This document shows positions 25,754 to 34,927 of a stretch of 39,593 nucleotides of DNA, piece by piece. The translations under genes and the position numbers were made by a program. The DNA is from an uncultured Succinivibrionaceae bacterium (lineage in GTDB: Bacteria > Pseudomonadota > Gammaproteobacteria > Enterobacterales > Succinivibrionaceae). The stretch lies in NCBI GenBank assembly GCA_900539665.1, contig UQCV01000012.1, positions 1 through 39,593 on the forward strand. Direction: 5' to 3'. The notes beneath the pieces are model-generated. The model saw nothing but the letters and a program-made list of their open reading frames with translations. It searched no databases and had not been told where the DNA came from. Position 1 is the stretch's first letter. Each line of letters begins with the position of its first letter.

Positions 25754-25846
25754 TTTTGAGATTAGGTTTTGAGATTAGGTTTTAAGTTTAGGTTTTAAAT
25801 TTGGGTTTGGTGGTTTGGTGGTTTGGTGGTTTGGTGGTTTGGTGGT
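25754..25846. repeat. 13-bp then 8-bp tandem repeats
   Basis: Four 13-base units, TTTTGAGATTAGG twice then TTTTAAGTTTAGG and TTTTAAATTTGGG (25754-25805), run into five exact copies of GGTTTGGT (25804-25843) plus a partial one. The drift of the last 13-mers toward the 8-mer suggests growth by slippage. Copy number may vary between strains. Confidence 0.85.
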
Positions 25847-26006
25847 ATCAAGAAACAAAAACCGAAACTATCGCAAATAGTTCTAGTTTTAAACCACCCC
25901 ACCAATCCTTAAGGTTTTAAGGTTTTAGCGTTTTAGTACTTAAACGTTTTAGCATTATAACGTCTGAACTAAACGCCAATGACGATTTGGTAACTTCAAT
26001 TATTAA

Positions 26007-26035
26007 GGGCGTAGTGAAAAATTGCTACGCCCTTG
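26007..26035 (-). terminator. Stem-loop downstream of glk
   Basis: AGGGCGTAG and CTACGCCCT form a 9-10 bp GC-rich stem around a short A-rich loop, about 65 bases past the glk stop. The following T-run on the minus strand is poor, so it may stabilise the mRNA end rather than act as a classical terminator. Confidence 0.5.
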
Positions 26036-26101
26036 TGGCCATAATCTTAAAAGGCCCCTTGTGGCCATAACCTTTTAAGCTTTAGGTTACTACATATTAA
26101 A

Positions 26102-27073
26102 TTAGAGCTTGTAGCCTAATTCCTGTCTAATGTATGAGCCTGCACCGATAAGGCCCGCATAAGGCTGAGTAATTACATATACAGGGATCTGAGAGAGGTA
26201 CTGCTTAAAGCGGCCCTTATCTTCAAATGCTACACGGAAGCCTGAGTTCAAGAAGAACTGCATGAAGCGAGGTACGATCCCACCAGCGATGTAAACACCA
26301 CCAAAAGCACCGATGTTAAGAGCTAAGTCACCACCAAAACGGCCCATCATAACGCAGAAGAGGTTAAGAGCACGGTGGCAATCGGTATCAGGATCTTCAC
26401 GTAAAGCGCGTTCAGTAACATCCTTAGGTTCAAGATCATCAGGAGTACGGTGGTCTGCAATGCAGATAGCACGGTAAATGTTTACCAAACCCATACCTGA
26501 AAGCAAACGTTCGCAAGATACGTGGCCGATTTCACGACGAAGTACAGCAAGGATATCATCTTCTTCTTCGCTATTTGGAGCAAAGTCAACGTGACCACCT
26601 TCACCAGGAACAGAGAACCAAGTGTCCTTGAAGTTAAAGAGGTGCGCTACCCCTAGACCGGTACCAGCGCCGTAAATAGCAATTGGCTTACCAGCCTGGG
26701 CTTCTTCACCACCAACCTTGATGAGGTCTTCAGGCTTAAGTACTGGAATAGACATAGAAACGCCGGTAAAGTCATTGATGATAGAAAGAACTTCTAACCC
26801 AAGGTTGGCCTTCATTTCTGAAATGTAAAATTCCCATGGGTTATTAGTCATAACTACGTGGTCACCAGTAATTGGGCAGGCAATAGCGATGCAAGCGTGC
26901 TTAATGTCTGCATCCTTGTGTTCGGCGAGATACATTCTCACAACATCTTCAAGACTTGAGTTGTCGAGAGCAGAGTAAATCTTTACGGAAGAGATATCAC
27001 CGTTTTCGAGATCACAAACTGCTAAACGGGCATTTGTGCCACCTACGTCACCCACCAAAACATATTTGGCCAT
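26102..27073 (-). CDS. glk: Glucokinase
   Basis: 323 residues, equal to E. coli Glk (321) and alignable throughout. It phosphorylates glucose with ATP to glucose-6-phosphate in the cytoplasm. Motifs: phosphate-binding loop GDVGGTNARL at 8-17, NNPWEF at 77-82, catalytic base Asp101 within INDFTG (99-104), GAGTGLGVA at 135-143, and the sugar-binding PGEGGHVDFAP at 156-166. Ribosome site AGGAG lies 8-9 bases before the ATG. It is divergent from the hexR-type regulator, which in gammaproteobacteria commonly controls glk and other glycolytic genes. No ROK-type features are present. Confidence 0.97.
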   Translation of the reverse strand: MAKYVLVGDVGGTNARLAVCDLENGDISSVKIYSALDNSSLEDVVRMYLAEHKDADIKHACIAIACPITGDHVVMTNNPWEFYISEMKANLGLEVLSIINDFTGVSMSIPVLKPEDLIKVGGEEAQAGKPIAIYGAGTGLGVAHLFNFKDTWFSVPGEGGHVDFAPNSEEEDDILAVLRREIGHVSCERLLSGMGLVNIYRAICIADHRTPDDLEPKDVTERALREDPDTDCHRALNLFCVMMGRFGGDLALNIGAFGGVYIAGGIVPRFMQFFLNSGFRVAFEDKGRFKQYLSQIPVYVITQPYAGLIGAGSYIRQELGYKL

Positions 27074-27393
27074 GTTATTTTGCTCCTAAGTAAGGTTTTA
27101 TTTTAATTTTTTTGTTACAAGGAATTTCACTCGTGTGTTCCCAAGGAATTAATAAAAATTTAACTTCCCCACCGTTTGGCACGATTCCCTCAAGATGAAC
27201 ACTATCTTGGTTCTTGGTCTTTCTTTGTTGCAACGCTCGTGAAACTTATAGTATGAACCATAAAACCTGCATCATGATTGCGAACTGTGAATATGGGTAT
27301 AGGTCCAACTTCATATTTCTTTAAGTTTAAAACGCAGCCAAACTAAAAGAACTTTACCAAAAGAACTCTCATCATTGAGTCCTTGCTAATTCG

Positions 27394-27408
27394 TGTAATT
27401 ATATTGAG
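27394..27408. promoter_or_regulatory. Weak HexR-like half palindrome upstream of glk
   Basis: TGTAATTATATTGAG matches 12 of 15 positions of the published HexR consensus TGTARTWWWATYACA; the last three bases fail. It lies 320 bases from the glk start, far for a repressor site. Low confidence. Confidence 0.25.
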
Positions 27409-28234
27409 TTACGGATGCTAAAACAATAGAACAACCTCAACGTCTTGCATAAAGTATCGACTCTGCTCAAAGTTTTGCCCAAAAAGCGCGAGAAATTGAA
27501 CTTTACGTGAGCAATTAAACAATTTTTTAGGCAAAATTCCAGCAAGAAAAGTGAAATTTTGTGACCCGTTACGAAAAAACATCACGCTTTGTTACATCGT
27601 TTACACTGTTGTTACATATTGTTTTCACAAATTATATTGACATTAGAGGTCTTGGTTGATTGGCCGTTACTTAAAACAACATACTTATCTGTTTTATAGT
27701 TTGCTCGTCACACTAATTTTAGGCTTCCTCATTTACCCTTCCTCACTTACCATTAGCGTGTTGTTTCGCTTGTCACTTTTGTAGCTTTTACGCTTACTTC
27801 CTTCGGGCTTTTGGTTTTTTTGGGGCTTTCGGGTTTTCTTGCCTACTTCTTTTATTTTTTTGCTTACCTACTATTACGACTAACGGCTATTACGAAACTT
27901 ACGGATATACCCCCTCCTAAAATTTTTGAAGCTTTTTTACAATTTAAACGAGCCTAGTCCTGTTGAGCTTTTACAATTTTAATGATTTCTTTTTACATTT
28001 GACCGTTTACGGCTAACTCTGTAGCCTCGTAGCACCAAACCTAAGCTTAACCCTAAAGCACACTTAGAGCCCTCTAAAAATGTGAGTTTAACTAGCCAAA
28101 AATCCGTTTTACGGACCTCTAGCAAGTTCTATAAATAGAAGCCGAAGCGAGCTACATTGAGTAAAGTTACACCAATTGAACATAAAACCGTACTAAAGAG
28201 TGCGCCAGATGTCAATTTTTCTAAGTTAGTTATT

Positions 28235-28246
28235 GAAAGCGTTTTC
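28235..28246. promoter_or_regulatory. LacI/GalR-family-like operator
   Basis: GAAAGCGTTTTC has the central CG and near-symmetric arms (GAAAnCGnTTTC) typical of LacI-family regulators. A weaker relative, CAAACGTTTTG, lies about 65 bases downstream. No LacI-family gene is in the window. Confidence 0.45.
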
Positions 28247-28266
28247 TATATTTGTTAAATTTGCAT

Positions 28267-28281
28267 CGTAATAAATTTACA
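28267..28281. promoter_or_regulatory. Candidate HexR operator
   Basis: CGTAATAAATTTACA fits the HexR consensus TGTARTWWWATYACA at 13 of 15 positions and is a dyad. It lies about 655 bases before the hexR-type gene and 1.2 kb from glk. It could serve autoregulation if a long leader or distant promoter is used. Confidence 0.4.
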
Positions 28282-28936
28282 AAAAATTGTTACAACCTAA
28301 ACAAACGTTTTGTTTAAGCCCTAGTTTTTTAGATCTGAGCAACCCAACTTTGCTTTAGCCTAAAGCTATGCCTCTGTTACTCCCTACGTATATCTCCTCA
28401 CTTTTAAATCTGGCTAAAGTCGGTTTAAAATTTGAAAATGCCAGGGAATAGAGCTAGGTTTAGGTCTAAGTAGCAGACTTTCCAACAAGGTAGCTAATTT
28501 ACAGTTTTAAAAACTTAAACCGAAAATAAAAACAAATGGGACGTAACATAACAACATTTGACTATTTATCTTGATTAGCTTGAGTTTATCTTGAGTTACA
28601 TTTACATAAAGAGCAGCGAAGGATTAAAACAACTGAGTACGCCAACTTTACCTTCAAGATTCTTACCCAAACAACCGTCAACTAAATAGGAACAACTAGC
28701 TAAGTTAAAAAAGAGCCAAAGCTAAACTGAATAATCCCTTTAATCAAACAAGTTTTGCCATAATCGAACGAGATTTAAAAAGCCTATTCGAAATAGCTAA
28801 GCCAAGCAGAAAAAGAAATAGATAATTCTGCCTCATTTTTAAGTTAGGAAGTTTTTTAGCTTGCCATGAAAGTAAACCTTATCGTGGAACTTGTGGCAGT
28901 TAATCACCAATTTTTTGGCAGTTAGGAAGTTCAGCT

Positions 28937-29845
28937 ATGAATTTTATTGAAATCATCAGTGAGAAATACGCCACCCTCAGTCGATCTGAAAAAAAGGTCG
29001 CTCAGGTTATTATCTCCGAACCACAAAAAGCCATTCATACTAGTATTGCCGCTCTTGCTAAACAAGCTGGGGTCTCTGAACCTTCGGTTCATCGTTTTTG
29101 CCAAAAGGTTAATACCAAAGGTTTCCCTGATTTTAAGCTACGCTTAGCTCAAAGCCTAGGTAAAGGCATTAACGCTAGTGCGCTTGAAATCAATGAAAAT
29201 GACTCAGCTGAAAGCTACACTAAAAAGATTTTTGATGCCTCCATTTCTACCTTAAGCGAAGCTAAGAAGAATATGGACGTCCAAGTAATTCAACGCTGCG
29301 TCGATGCATTAAGTTGCGCTCGTCGCATCACCTTCTGTGGTCTTGGAAACAGTGCAGCCGTAGCTCACGACATGATGAACAAGTTCGTACGCTTCAATAT
29401 GCCATGTAATTACTTTGAAGACCCTATCATGATGTTAATGAACGCATCTAATTGCGGGATTGAAGATGTTTTTGTGATGATCTCAAAGTCTGGTCGCACT
29501 AGCGGGGTTGTAGAAACCGCAAAGCTAGCCCAAGCTCACCGCGCCACAGTAATTGGCATCACTTCAAAGGATACCCCTTTAGCTGAAAACTGTAATCTCG
29601 TGCTTTCTATGAAGCTCCCTTCAGAAACTGATATCTACATGCCAATCTCTTCAAGATTAGCTCAGCTTGCTTTAGCTGATGTTTTAGCAACTGGCTTTAT
29701 CTTACGTAAAGGCCCTCATTTTATTGAACGCCTCAGAGCTACGGCTGAAAGCATCCGAGAAAACAACCTCTTAGTCAACACCAAGCCTCACACTGAGTCT
29801 AAGACCCAAAATACCGATAAAAACGAGGATAAAGTGGCTTCATGA
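28937..29845 (+). CDS. hexR: RpiR-family regulator, HexR type
   Basis: 302 residues. N-terminal winged helix-turn-helix of the RpiR family at 1-77 (LSRSEKKVAQVIISEP, then SIAALAKQAGVSEPSVHRFC as the HTH), then a sugar-phosphate-sensing SIS domain at about 125-265 with ITFCGLGNSAAVAHDMMNKF at 131-150 and the SIS signature ISKSGRT at 182-188. HexR in gammaproteobacteria senses KDPG and represses glycolytic and Entner-Doudoroff genes; the divergent glk neighbour supports that identity, although zwf, edd and eda are absent here. AGGAAG precedes the ATG. The last ~20 residues are Lys/Thr/Glu-rich. A terminator follows at 30043. Confidence 0.88.
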   Translation: MNFIEIISEKYATLSRSEKKVAQVIISEPQKAIHTSIAALAKQAGVSEPSVHRFCQKVNTKGFPDFKLRLAQSLGKGINASALEINENDSAESYTKKIFDASISTLSEAKKNMDVQVIQRCVDALSCARRITFCGLGNSAAVAHDMMNKFVRFNMPCNYFEDPIMMLMNASNCGIEDVFVMISKSGRTSGVVETAKLAQAHRATVIGITSKDTPLAENCNLVLSMKLPSETDIYMPISSRLAQLALADVLATGFILRKGPHFIERLRATAESIRENNLLVNTKPHTESKTQNTDKNEDKVAS

Positions 29846-30042
29846 CCTCGACGATGACGATCATAATGCCTAAAGTAAAAATCATACCAAAAGTGTAAAC
29901 AAGAGTGTAAAAAGAGTATAAAGCTCTCCTTAGTAGGCTCCGCCTTAAACTAACAGCTTTATGACTTAACTAACCCACCAAAATTTATTTAACCAAAGAA
30001 TTTATTTCAAAGAATTTAATCTCCCTATCTTGTTGTGTTTCA

Positions 30043-30070
30043 GGGCGCCTAATAAGCGCCTTTGTTTTTT
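30043..30070 (+). terminator. Rho-independent terminator of hexR
   Basis: The GC stem GGCGC (30044-30048) / GCGCC (30056-30060) with a 7-base loop is followed at once by TTTGTTTTTTC. Short but GC-only arms and the T-run support it. Confidence 0.8.
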
Positions 30071-30191
30071 CTTCGAAACTTTAAATTCTCCCATAATTTA
30101 TTCCCAAATTTTCCCTTAAATTATCCCGAAGCCGCCCCAAACTTCGCACAACTTCCACTTTTGTATGTAACCAAATAAGAAACCCGATAGC

Positions 30192-30197
30192 TATAAT
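30192..30197 (+). promoter_or_regulatory. Candidate -10 box of the peptidase gene
   Basis: A consensus TATAAT lies about 200 bases before the start codon. No good -35 is found 16-18 bases upstream (AACCAA there), so it may need an activator or may be chance. Confidence 0.3.
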
Positions 30198-30393
30198 GGG
30201 CCTCTAAACATACGATTTAAGGACAAATTCAAGACTTGGAAGATTTTTCATAGAGTTAAGACTAGAACCGTAATACACTAATCTAATAAAGTAAGTTAGA
30301 CTGTACTAATCGTGCTACTGTACAACGAGGAGTGCAGCAACCACTCTCCACTGCAACAACAACTAGAATCTAAATTAATACGGGAGTTTTTAA

Positions 30394-32949
30394 ATGCGCC
30401 AATCTTTTAACGCCTTAGCTTTAGCTATGCTAACTGCCGTCGCGCTAAGCGGCTGCAACGATAAAAGTTCTAGCAACACTTCAGCTGATGAAGTGTATTT
30501 TGATGTGGCAGAAAATGAGCTCGGTCGCGATTTACTATCTAATCCGTCAGTGACTCTCGTAACTAACAAGATTACAAGTATTAGTGCAGCTCACGGGACC
30601 ATTGTAAAACTATCAAGTGGCACTGAAAGTGCTAAGCTCGATAAAGAAAACAATACTGTGAGTGATACTGGGAGTGGTAATGACACTGATACAAACGCAG
30701 AAACAGCGCTAACTACTACTTTCGCTGTAAACGTAAGTGCCGACCCTAACCAAAGCGTCACTAACGAAAACTCTGACGAGAACTTTGACTCAAAAAGTTC
30801 AAACACCAAAAAGGCTCCTCCTACCTTACATGATAAAACTCCAACAGGCCCTGACTCTGCCACTTGGCGCTATACTCTTAATGCCTCAAGCTTTAAGAAC
30901 CACGAAATTCCGGTAGATTTTGTGGAAACGTTTACCCTAACGACTACCGATGGGCAAACCATGACTAGCTACATTAGTTTTGCGCCTAAAGACACCCTTA
31001 TGCCTTATGCGTGGCATTTATATAATGATGGCACCAGCGCTAAAGCTTTAGGCTGCGGGAGCACCTGCCCAGATATTCAAAAAGGCTTTGACTTAAATAT
31101 TATCGACGCTTGGCAGCGTCGTGACACAAGCAACAACTACATAAATGGCAAAGGAGTCGTTGTTGCTATTGCCGATACCCCTATCGATATTGAGCACCGT
31201 GACCTAAAAAATAATGTCTACACCCCAAAATTTAGCCAAGACAAGCAAGATAACAATGGCGCCACTAATAAAAACGCCACCGAAACCGAAGACGAGGCTA
31301 CCACTTTAGATAGCAGCGGAATCAATCAAGGCTTAACCGTCGATGACATTAAAAATGACACCGCACTCCATGGCACTATGGTGGCGGGGATTATTGCGGC
31401 AAGTGGCGAAAATGGAGGCACTCGTGGCGAAGCTTTTAGAGCGCAGTTCTATTCTATTCCGCTAACCATCACTAAAAATAAAGCGAACAATTCAAGTACT
31501 ACTAATAACCCAAATGCCAATGATAACGTTTATCCTTTGATTTTAGCTGCTGATAAAACCGACGTCGTCAACCAAAGCTACAACCTATATAATGCGCCTC
31601 AACCGGACGATCAGATAAAAAGTTACCTCGACGCCCTATACGAAGCAAAAATTCCGCTTGTTAAATCAAGTGGAAACAATTACTTAGCGGTGGAAGGTTT
31701 TGAGGAAATGGGACCAGACTTTGATACCTCAAAGTATGACATCTGTACTAAATACGAAGTTGATTGTACCTTCGAGCAATTTGGTGAAGAAGCTTCTGCG
31801 CCCACAAGTATTATCGTAGGTGCAGCCGGTCCCAACGGCAGTCATCTTTACTATAGTTCCACCGGGCCTCAGCTTTGGCTAACAGGGCTTTCTGGGGAAT
31901 TTGGAGTTGATGATAGTGACCATCCACTACCAGGCATCGTAACTACAGCGTCTCATTTTTCATGTTTAGACTTACCAACTCAAGATGCCAATGGCGAACC
32001 ACTTAATCTCCTAGCTGATGGTAAAAATAGTAAATGGCGAACTACTATCGATCCAACCTGTAACTACACTTCTGTCTTTAACGGCACTTCTGCAGCCGCC
32101 CCAACCGTAACAGGGATTGTGGCGCTCTTAAAGCAAGTGAACCTTGACTTTACCGTGCCACAAATAAAGTATCTCTTAGCCACTAGTGCAAGTAACGATG
32201 AAACATGGTCAACTCTTAAGTACACTGCTAAGACCGCCACTGATTTTAATGATGAAAGCATCGTGACTGATGATGCATGGCAAAACAATGGTGCAGGTGT
32301 ACGTTACAGTAATATGTATGGTTTTGGGCTCGCTAACGCCACCGAAGCGGTTAAGCTGGCACAAAACTGTAGTTCCGACTCAAGTTGCACTTTAAGAGAG
32401 AAGCTGCCGCTTGACGTTATTAGCACCTCAAAGCCTGACTGCGAAGTTGTTGATAGTAGCCGAGGTCTTTATGAATGTACTTTTAGTGACTTAAAAGAAC
32501 TTACCGCTGACGGCGAAAAAGTGGATCTTAACGGACCGCTTGAAATTGAAAGCACTAGAGTTAATGTCTATGGCTTTAAACAAAAAATTGAAGAGCATCC
32601 ACGCGATAAGCTTTGTACCTATAAAACTCCAGACAGCAATAGCTCCTACCGAACCGACTACAACTATTACTACTATGCCACTACGCATTTAGCCTTAAAC
32701 TTGTCGTCACCTAAGAGCGCTGACCGGGTATTAAAACCATACCTTGCTTATTGGTACTATGACCGTAGTTTCTTTAACGAGCTCCCTTCGCAGGAATACT
32801 ACCTCCAATCTAACGCCTTTTACCGCGAACAGGTCATGCCAAGTGACACTTGGAAGCTTACCATTAAGAGTAGCTGCGCTTTAGATATGGACTCTTTAAA
32901 TGAAAGCATTCATTTAAAGCTTAAGGCTTACAAGGTGGAGGCAAAATAA
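30394..32949 (+). CDS. Subtilisin-like (S8) serine peptidase lipoprotein
   Basis: 851 residues. Signal peptide with lipobox LSGC, so Cys21 is the likely lipidation site and the protein is anchored to the outer membrane or exposed. Residues 25-150 are a Ser/Asn/Thr-rich linker. The peptidase domain (about 200-670) opens with PYAWHLYNDGTS, as in secreted S8 enzymes, and has the complete triad: Asp261 in IADTPIDIEHRD, His326 in LHGTMVAGI, Ser566 in NGTSAAAPTVTGI, with oxyanion Asn428 in SSGNN. A ~30-residue Asn/Asp/Thr insert lies between Asp and His. Residues 680-851 form a Tyr- and Cys-containing beta-rich C-terminal domain that I do not recognise. No inhibitor or transporter genes adjoin it. 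Confidence 0.93.
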   Translation: MRQSFNALALAMLTAVALSGCNDKSSSNTSADEVYFDVAENELGRDLLSNPSVTLVTNKITSISAAHGTIVKLSSGTESAKLDKENNTVSDTGSGNDTDTNAETALTTTFAVNVSADPNQSVTNENSDENFDSKSSNTKKAPPTLHDKTPTGPDSATWRYTLNASSFKNHEIPVDFVETFTLTTTDGQTMTSYISFAPKDTLMPYAWHLYNDGTSAKALGCGSTCPDIQKGFDLNIIDAWQRRDTSNNYINGKGVVVAIADTPIDIEHRDLKNNVYTPKFSQDKQDNNGATNKNATETEDEATTLDSSGINQGLTVDDIKNDTALHGTMVAGIIAASGENGGTRGEAFRAQFYSIPLTITKNKANNSSTTNNPNANDNVYPLILAADKTDVVNQSYNLYNAPQPDDQIKSYLDALYEAKIPLVKSSGNNYLAVEGFEEMGPDFDTSKYDICTKYEVDCTFEQFGEEASAPTSIIVGAAGPNGSHLYYSSTGPQLWLTGLSGEFGVDDSDHPLPGIVTTASHFSCLDLPTQDANGEPLNLLADGKNSKWRTTIDPTCNYTSVFNGTSAAAPTVTGIVALLKQVNLDFTVPQIKYLLATSASNDETWSTLKYTAKTATDFNDESIVTDDAWQNNGAGVRYSNMYGFGLANATEAVKLAQNCSSDSSCTLREKLPLDVISTSKPDCEVVDSSRGLYECTFSDLKELTADGEKVDLNGPLEIESTRVNVYGFKQKIEEHPRDKLCTYKTPDSNSSYRTDYNYYYYATTHLALNLSSPKSADRVLKPYLAYWYYDRSFFNELPSQEYYLQSNAFYREQVMPSDTWKLTIKSSCALDMDSLNESIHLKLKAYKVEAK

Positions 32950-33172
32950 CTCTAGAAGGTAAATTTTTACATTTGGGCCTTATTTCTTGCCTATAAACGA
33001 ATGCAGGTCCTGTCCATAAATGCGGTCCTCGCCACACTTTATCCTAAACTCCCGCCGTTATATTTTCGGTTAGTGTCTAGCAAGTTGCAACTATTTTAAG
33101 ACCTAGGGGTTGGGCCATTTCCCTTTCCTTGTATAAATATGAATACTCGTAATTAATATTTTACAAGATCTA
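32950..33172. other. Spacer after the peptidase gene
   Basis: No gene. It contains two similar words, ATGCAGGTCCT and ATGCGGTCCT (near 33001 and 33022). No clear terminator for the peptidase gene was found. Confidence 0.4.
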
Positions 33173-33322
33173 TTAGGGCGTGGCCCAATTTTTTAAATTT
33201 ACACCAATTATATGGACTCTATCTCTTACATCGCTATTAAACTGCTTTGCTATTTTTGAATAGTTTGGTTTTATACCATTCATTAAAAATACCCTCAGTG
33301 TTTCTGCTATGTCTTTTCTCAT
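33173..33322 (-). pseudogene. IS21-family IstA N-terminal fragment
   Basis: A 49-codon frame, too short for usual gene calling: MRKDIAETLRVFLMNGIKPN, then YSKIAKQFNSDVRD, ending at a TAA. The beginning matches the N-terminal helix-turn-helix of IS21-family transposases (the normal sequence continues with a CDYRTV-like helix); homology ends after QFN, where a deletion joins unrelated DNA. A strong AAAGGAG site lies 7 bases upstream of the ATG. The matching element end lies just upstream at 33371-33418. Confidence 0.7.
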
Positions 33323-33370
33323 ACAAAACTCCTTTATATGGTCTATAAAGAAAGTTTAGGTAAAAAAAAC

Positions 33371-33418
33371 GACATTTTCACTTTGGCGAATTTCTACATT
33401 TTCAGTATGGCATTAACA
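33371..33418 (-). mobile_element. IS21-type left end with internal repeats
   Basis: Read on the minus strand this begins TGTTAATGCCATACTGAAAA and contains two related ~19-base units, GCCATACTGAAAATGTAGA and CGCCAAAGTGAAAATGTCG. Paired repeats inside the terminus are typical of IS21-family ends, and IS21 termini start with TG. The istA fragment follows directly. The outer boundary at 33418 lies only 60 bases past the end of the McrC-like gene. Confidence 0.65.
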
Positions 33419-33478
33419 TAATTTTAATTGAGTTGTACTCAGTTTACAGTGATTCTTCCGAGTTTCTCCGTAAGCTTC

Positions 33479-34927
33479 TCACCACAAATCCAATTTGCCG
33501 ATATCCATCTTTTTGCCCGAAAGATAAAGGTCGTAAGCCACTGAAGTTGGAATAAATCTCACCTGTATGTCCTGTAGGCCTAGTTCAGCTAGCATGTCTA
33601 GCCGCACTTCCCCCTTCTTGAGAATTTCTTTCTCTTCTGTAGGGAGCAGAAAGCAATTTCCGACTCTACTGATCCTACAATCTGTAATAAATTTCTGAAA
33701 TGCGAGCTGGTATAGGTACTGCTTGATGACTGACTCTATACCGGGCTGTCCTCTCGGCGGTCTGCCATCCTCAAGTACGACATTGTAGTACTTAGCATCA
33801 AATATGATGAAATAATCCCGCGTTACACTTATGAGATCGGGTATCAGAGTATCCTGTGCTGTATGCCCTGTCTCCGTCCACATAGGCTTTTCAATAAGGT
33901 CTATAAGTTTTCCATCGTATTTGTCATATTTATTAAGAGATAGACCGAGACTGCAGACAGGTTCTTTCAGTTTGTTGTTCAAAATCTCGGAACAGACTTT
34001 CTCCCACACGAGATTGAAACTGTTAGTGCCGAACAGTGAAAGGCAATCTGTATCGTAGAAACTCCCGTTGTGTGCAATGTAGGCATAAACAGTCTTAAGA
34101 ACAGTCTGCTTGCGTGTGTTGAACTGTGTATTAAGTTCCTGCTCCAGACGATAGAGGATATAGTCCGTTTCCCCGAAATCACTTATATCACCATCAGAAA
34201 GAGCCGTCTCTTCAAGGTCGAAAAGGTCAAGCAGATCCGTATCCCTGAGTTCCTCCGATACTTTCGTCAGAATGCACTCATGCAACTGTCTTATCCAGTC
34301 AAACTCGTTATCCGTGCGTTTTCTGGTTATCAGGTCCGTATAATACGGTCTATTGTTGGAAATGAGAGTAAAGGTTTCGTTGATGGTTTTATCCCACAGG
34401 ATCTCTCCTGTACCGTTGTGCACGATGATCTCTTCCGTGCTAGAGTATGCGCCATTCTCATAATAGTCGGTGAGTAGGAAGAGCATAACAGCTAGCAGAT
34501 TGAAAGAACTACTCTCGCTTTATGTATTCACCATTCTGACAATCTGCTCTTCAGAGTTGTACTTCTCAAGAACTCTGATCACCTGTTGCAGTTCTTTTGC
34601 AGGGGCGTCATTGCTCAAGAGATATTTCGGGCAGATTTTGAGAACACATCCCGCAATCACTATCACACCGACAAAGGTGAAAACGTAGAAGTACTCGTTC
34701 TCTCCTGTCTCAACGTCAGACACCTCAACATCTGCTTCATTCAGTTCCGACAGATCACGCTGCTGAGCATTAGCGGATGCACTTACTGCTTTCAGAACAC
34801 CGTACTCCTTGAGTTTCCTTATAATCTGTACGGCATGCGTCTCTGTGCAGTGTAGCTTTTCAGATAGCTCCTTCTGCGTGTATCTTTTCTGCTCTCTTAA
34901 GAATACTGAAACCAGCACTGAACTCAT
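33479..34927 (-). pseudogene. McrC/LlaJI-type restriction endonuclease, in-frame stop
   Basis: The frame 34927-33479 is continuous except for one TAA at 34520-34522. The upstream part (135 codons) has an N-terminal winged-helix-like motif (KRYTQKELSEKLHCTETHAV), and the downstream part resumes in the same frame with SESSSFNLLAV before ATG 34486. Together they make about 482 codons, the size of McrC/LlaJI-family nucleases. The second part carries the PD-(D/E)xK catalytic site, LIPDLIS then FIIFDAKYY (Asp217, Asp230, Lys232 counted from ATG 34486). Family members cut DNA with McrB-type GTPase partners. The ATG overlaps the McrB stop (ATGA). Codon use differs from the core genes. A single substitution would explain the stop. 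Confidence 0.85.

Larger units (their letters stand above)
25255..26101. other. Spacer with simple repeats between SIMPL gene and glk
   Basis: 847 bases without a gene. The SIMPL promoter should lie near 25260-25330. From 25754 come 13-bp repeats and then 8-bp repeats (listed separately). Near the glk end there is a hairpin (26007-26035) and a direct repeat of CTTGTGGCCATAA (near 26030 and 26058). Confidence 0.6.
27074..28936. promoter_or_regulatory. 1.86-kb divergent gap between glk and hexR
   Basis: There is no open frame of 60 codons on either strand and no RNA gene I recognise. It should hold the promoters and operators of both genes. Candidate operators near 27394, 28235 and 28267 are listed separately; a direct repeat of TTGGCAGTTA occurs just before hexR (28888-28923). 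The length is extraordinary for two small genes and leaves room for a non-coding RNA or a deleted gene. Confidence 0.6.
29846..30393. other. Spacer between hexR and the peptidase gene
   Basis: 548 bases: AT-rich filler, the hexR terminator (30043-30070), and the upstream region of the peptidase gene, with a TATAAT at 30192-30197 lacking a well-spaced -35. No gene is seen. Confidence 0.6.
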
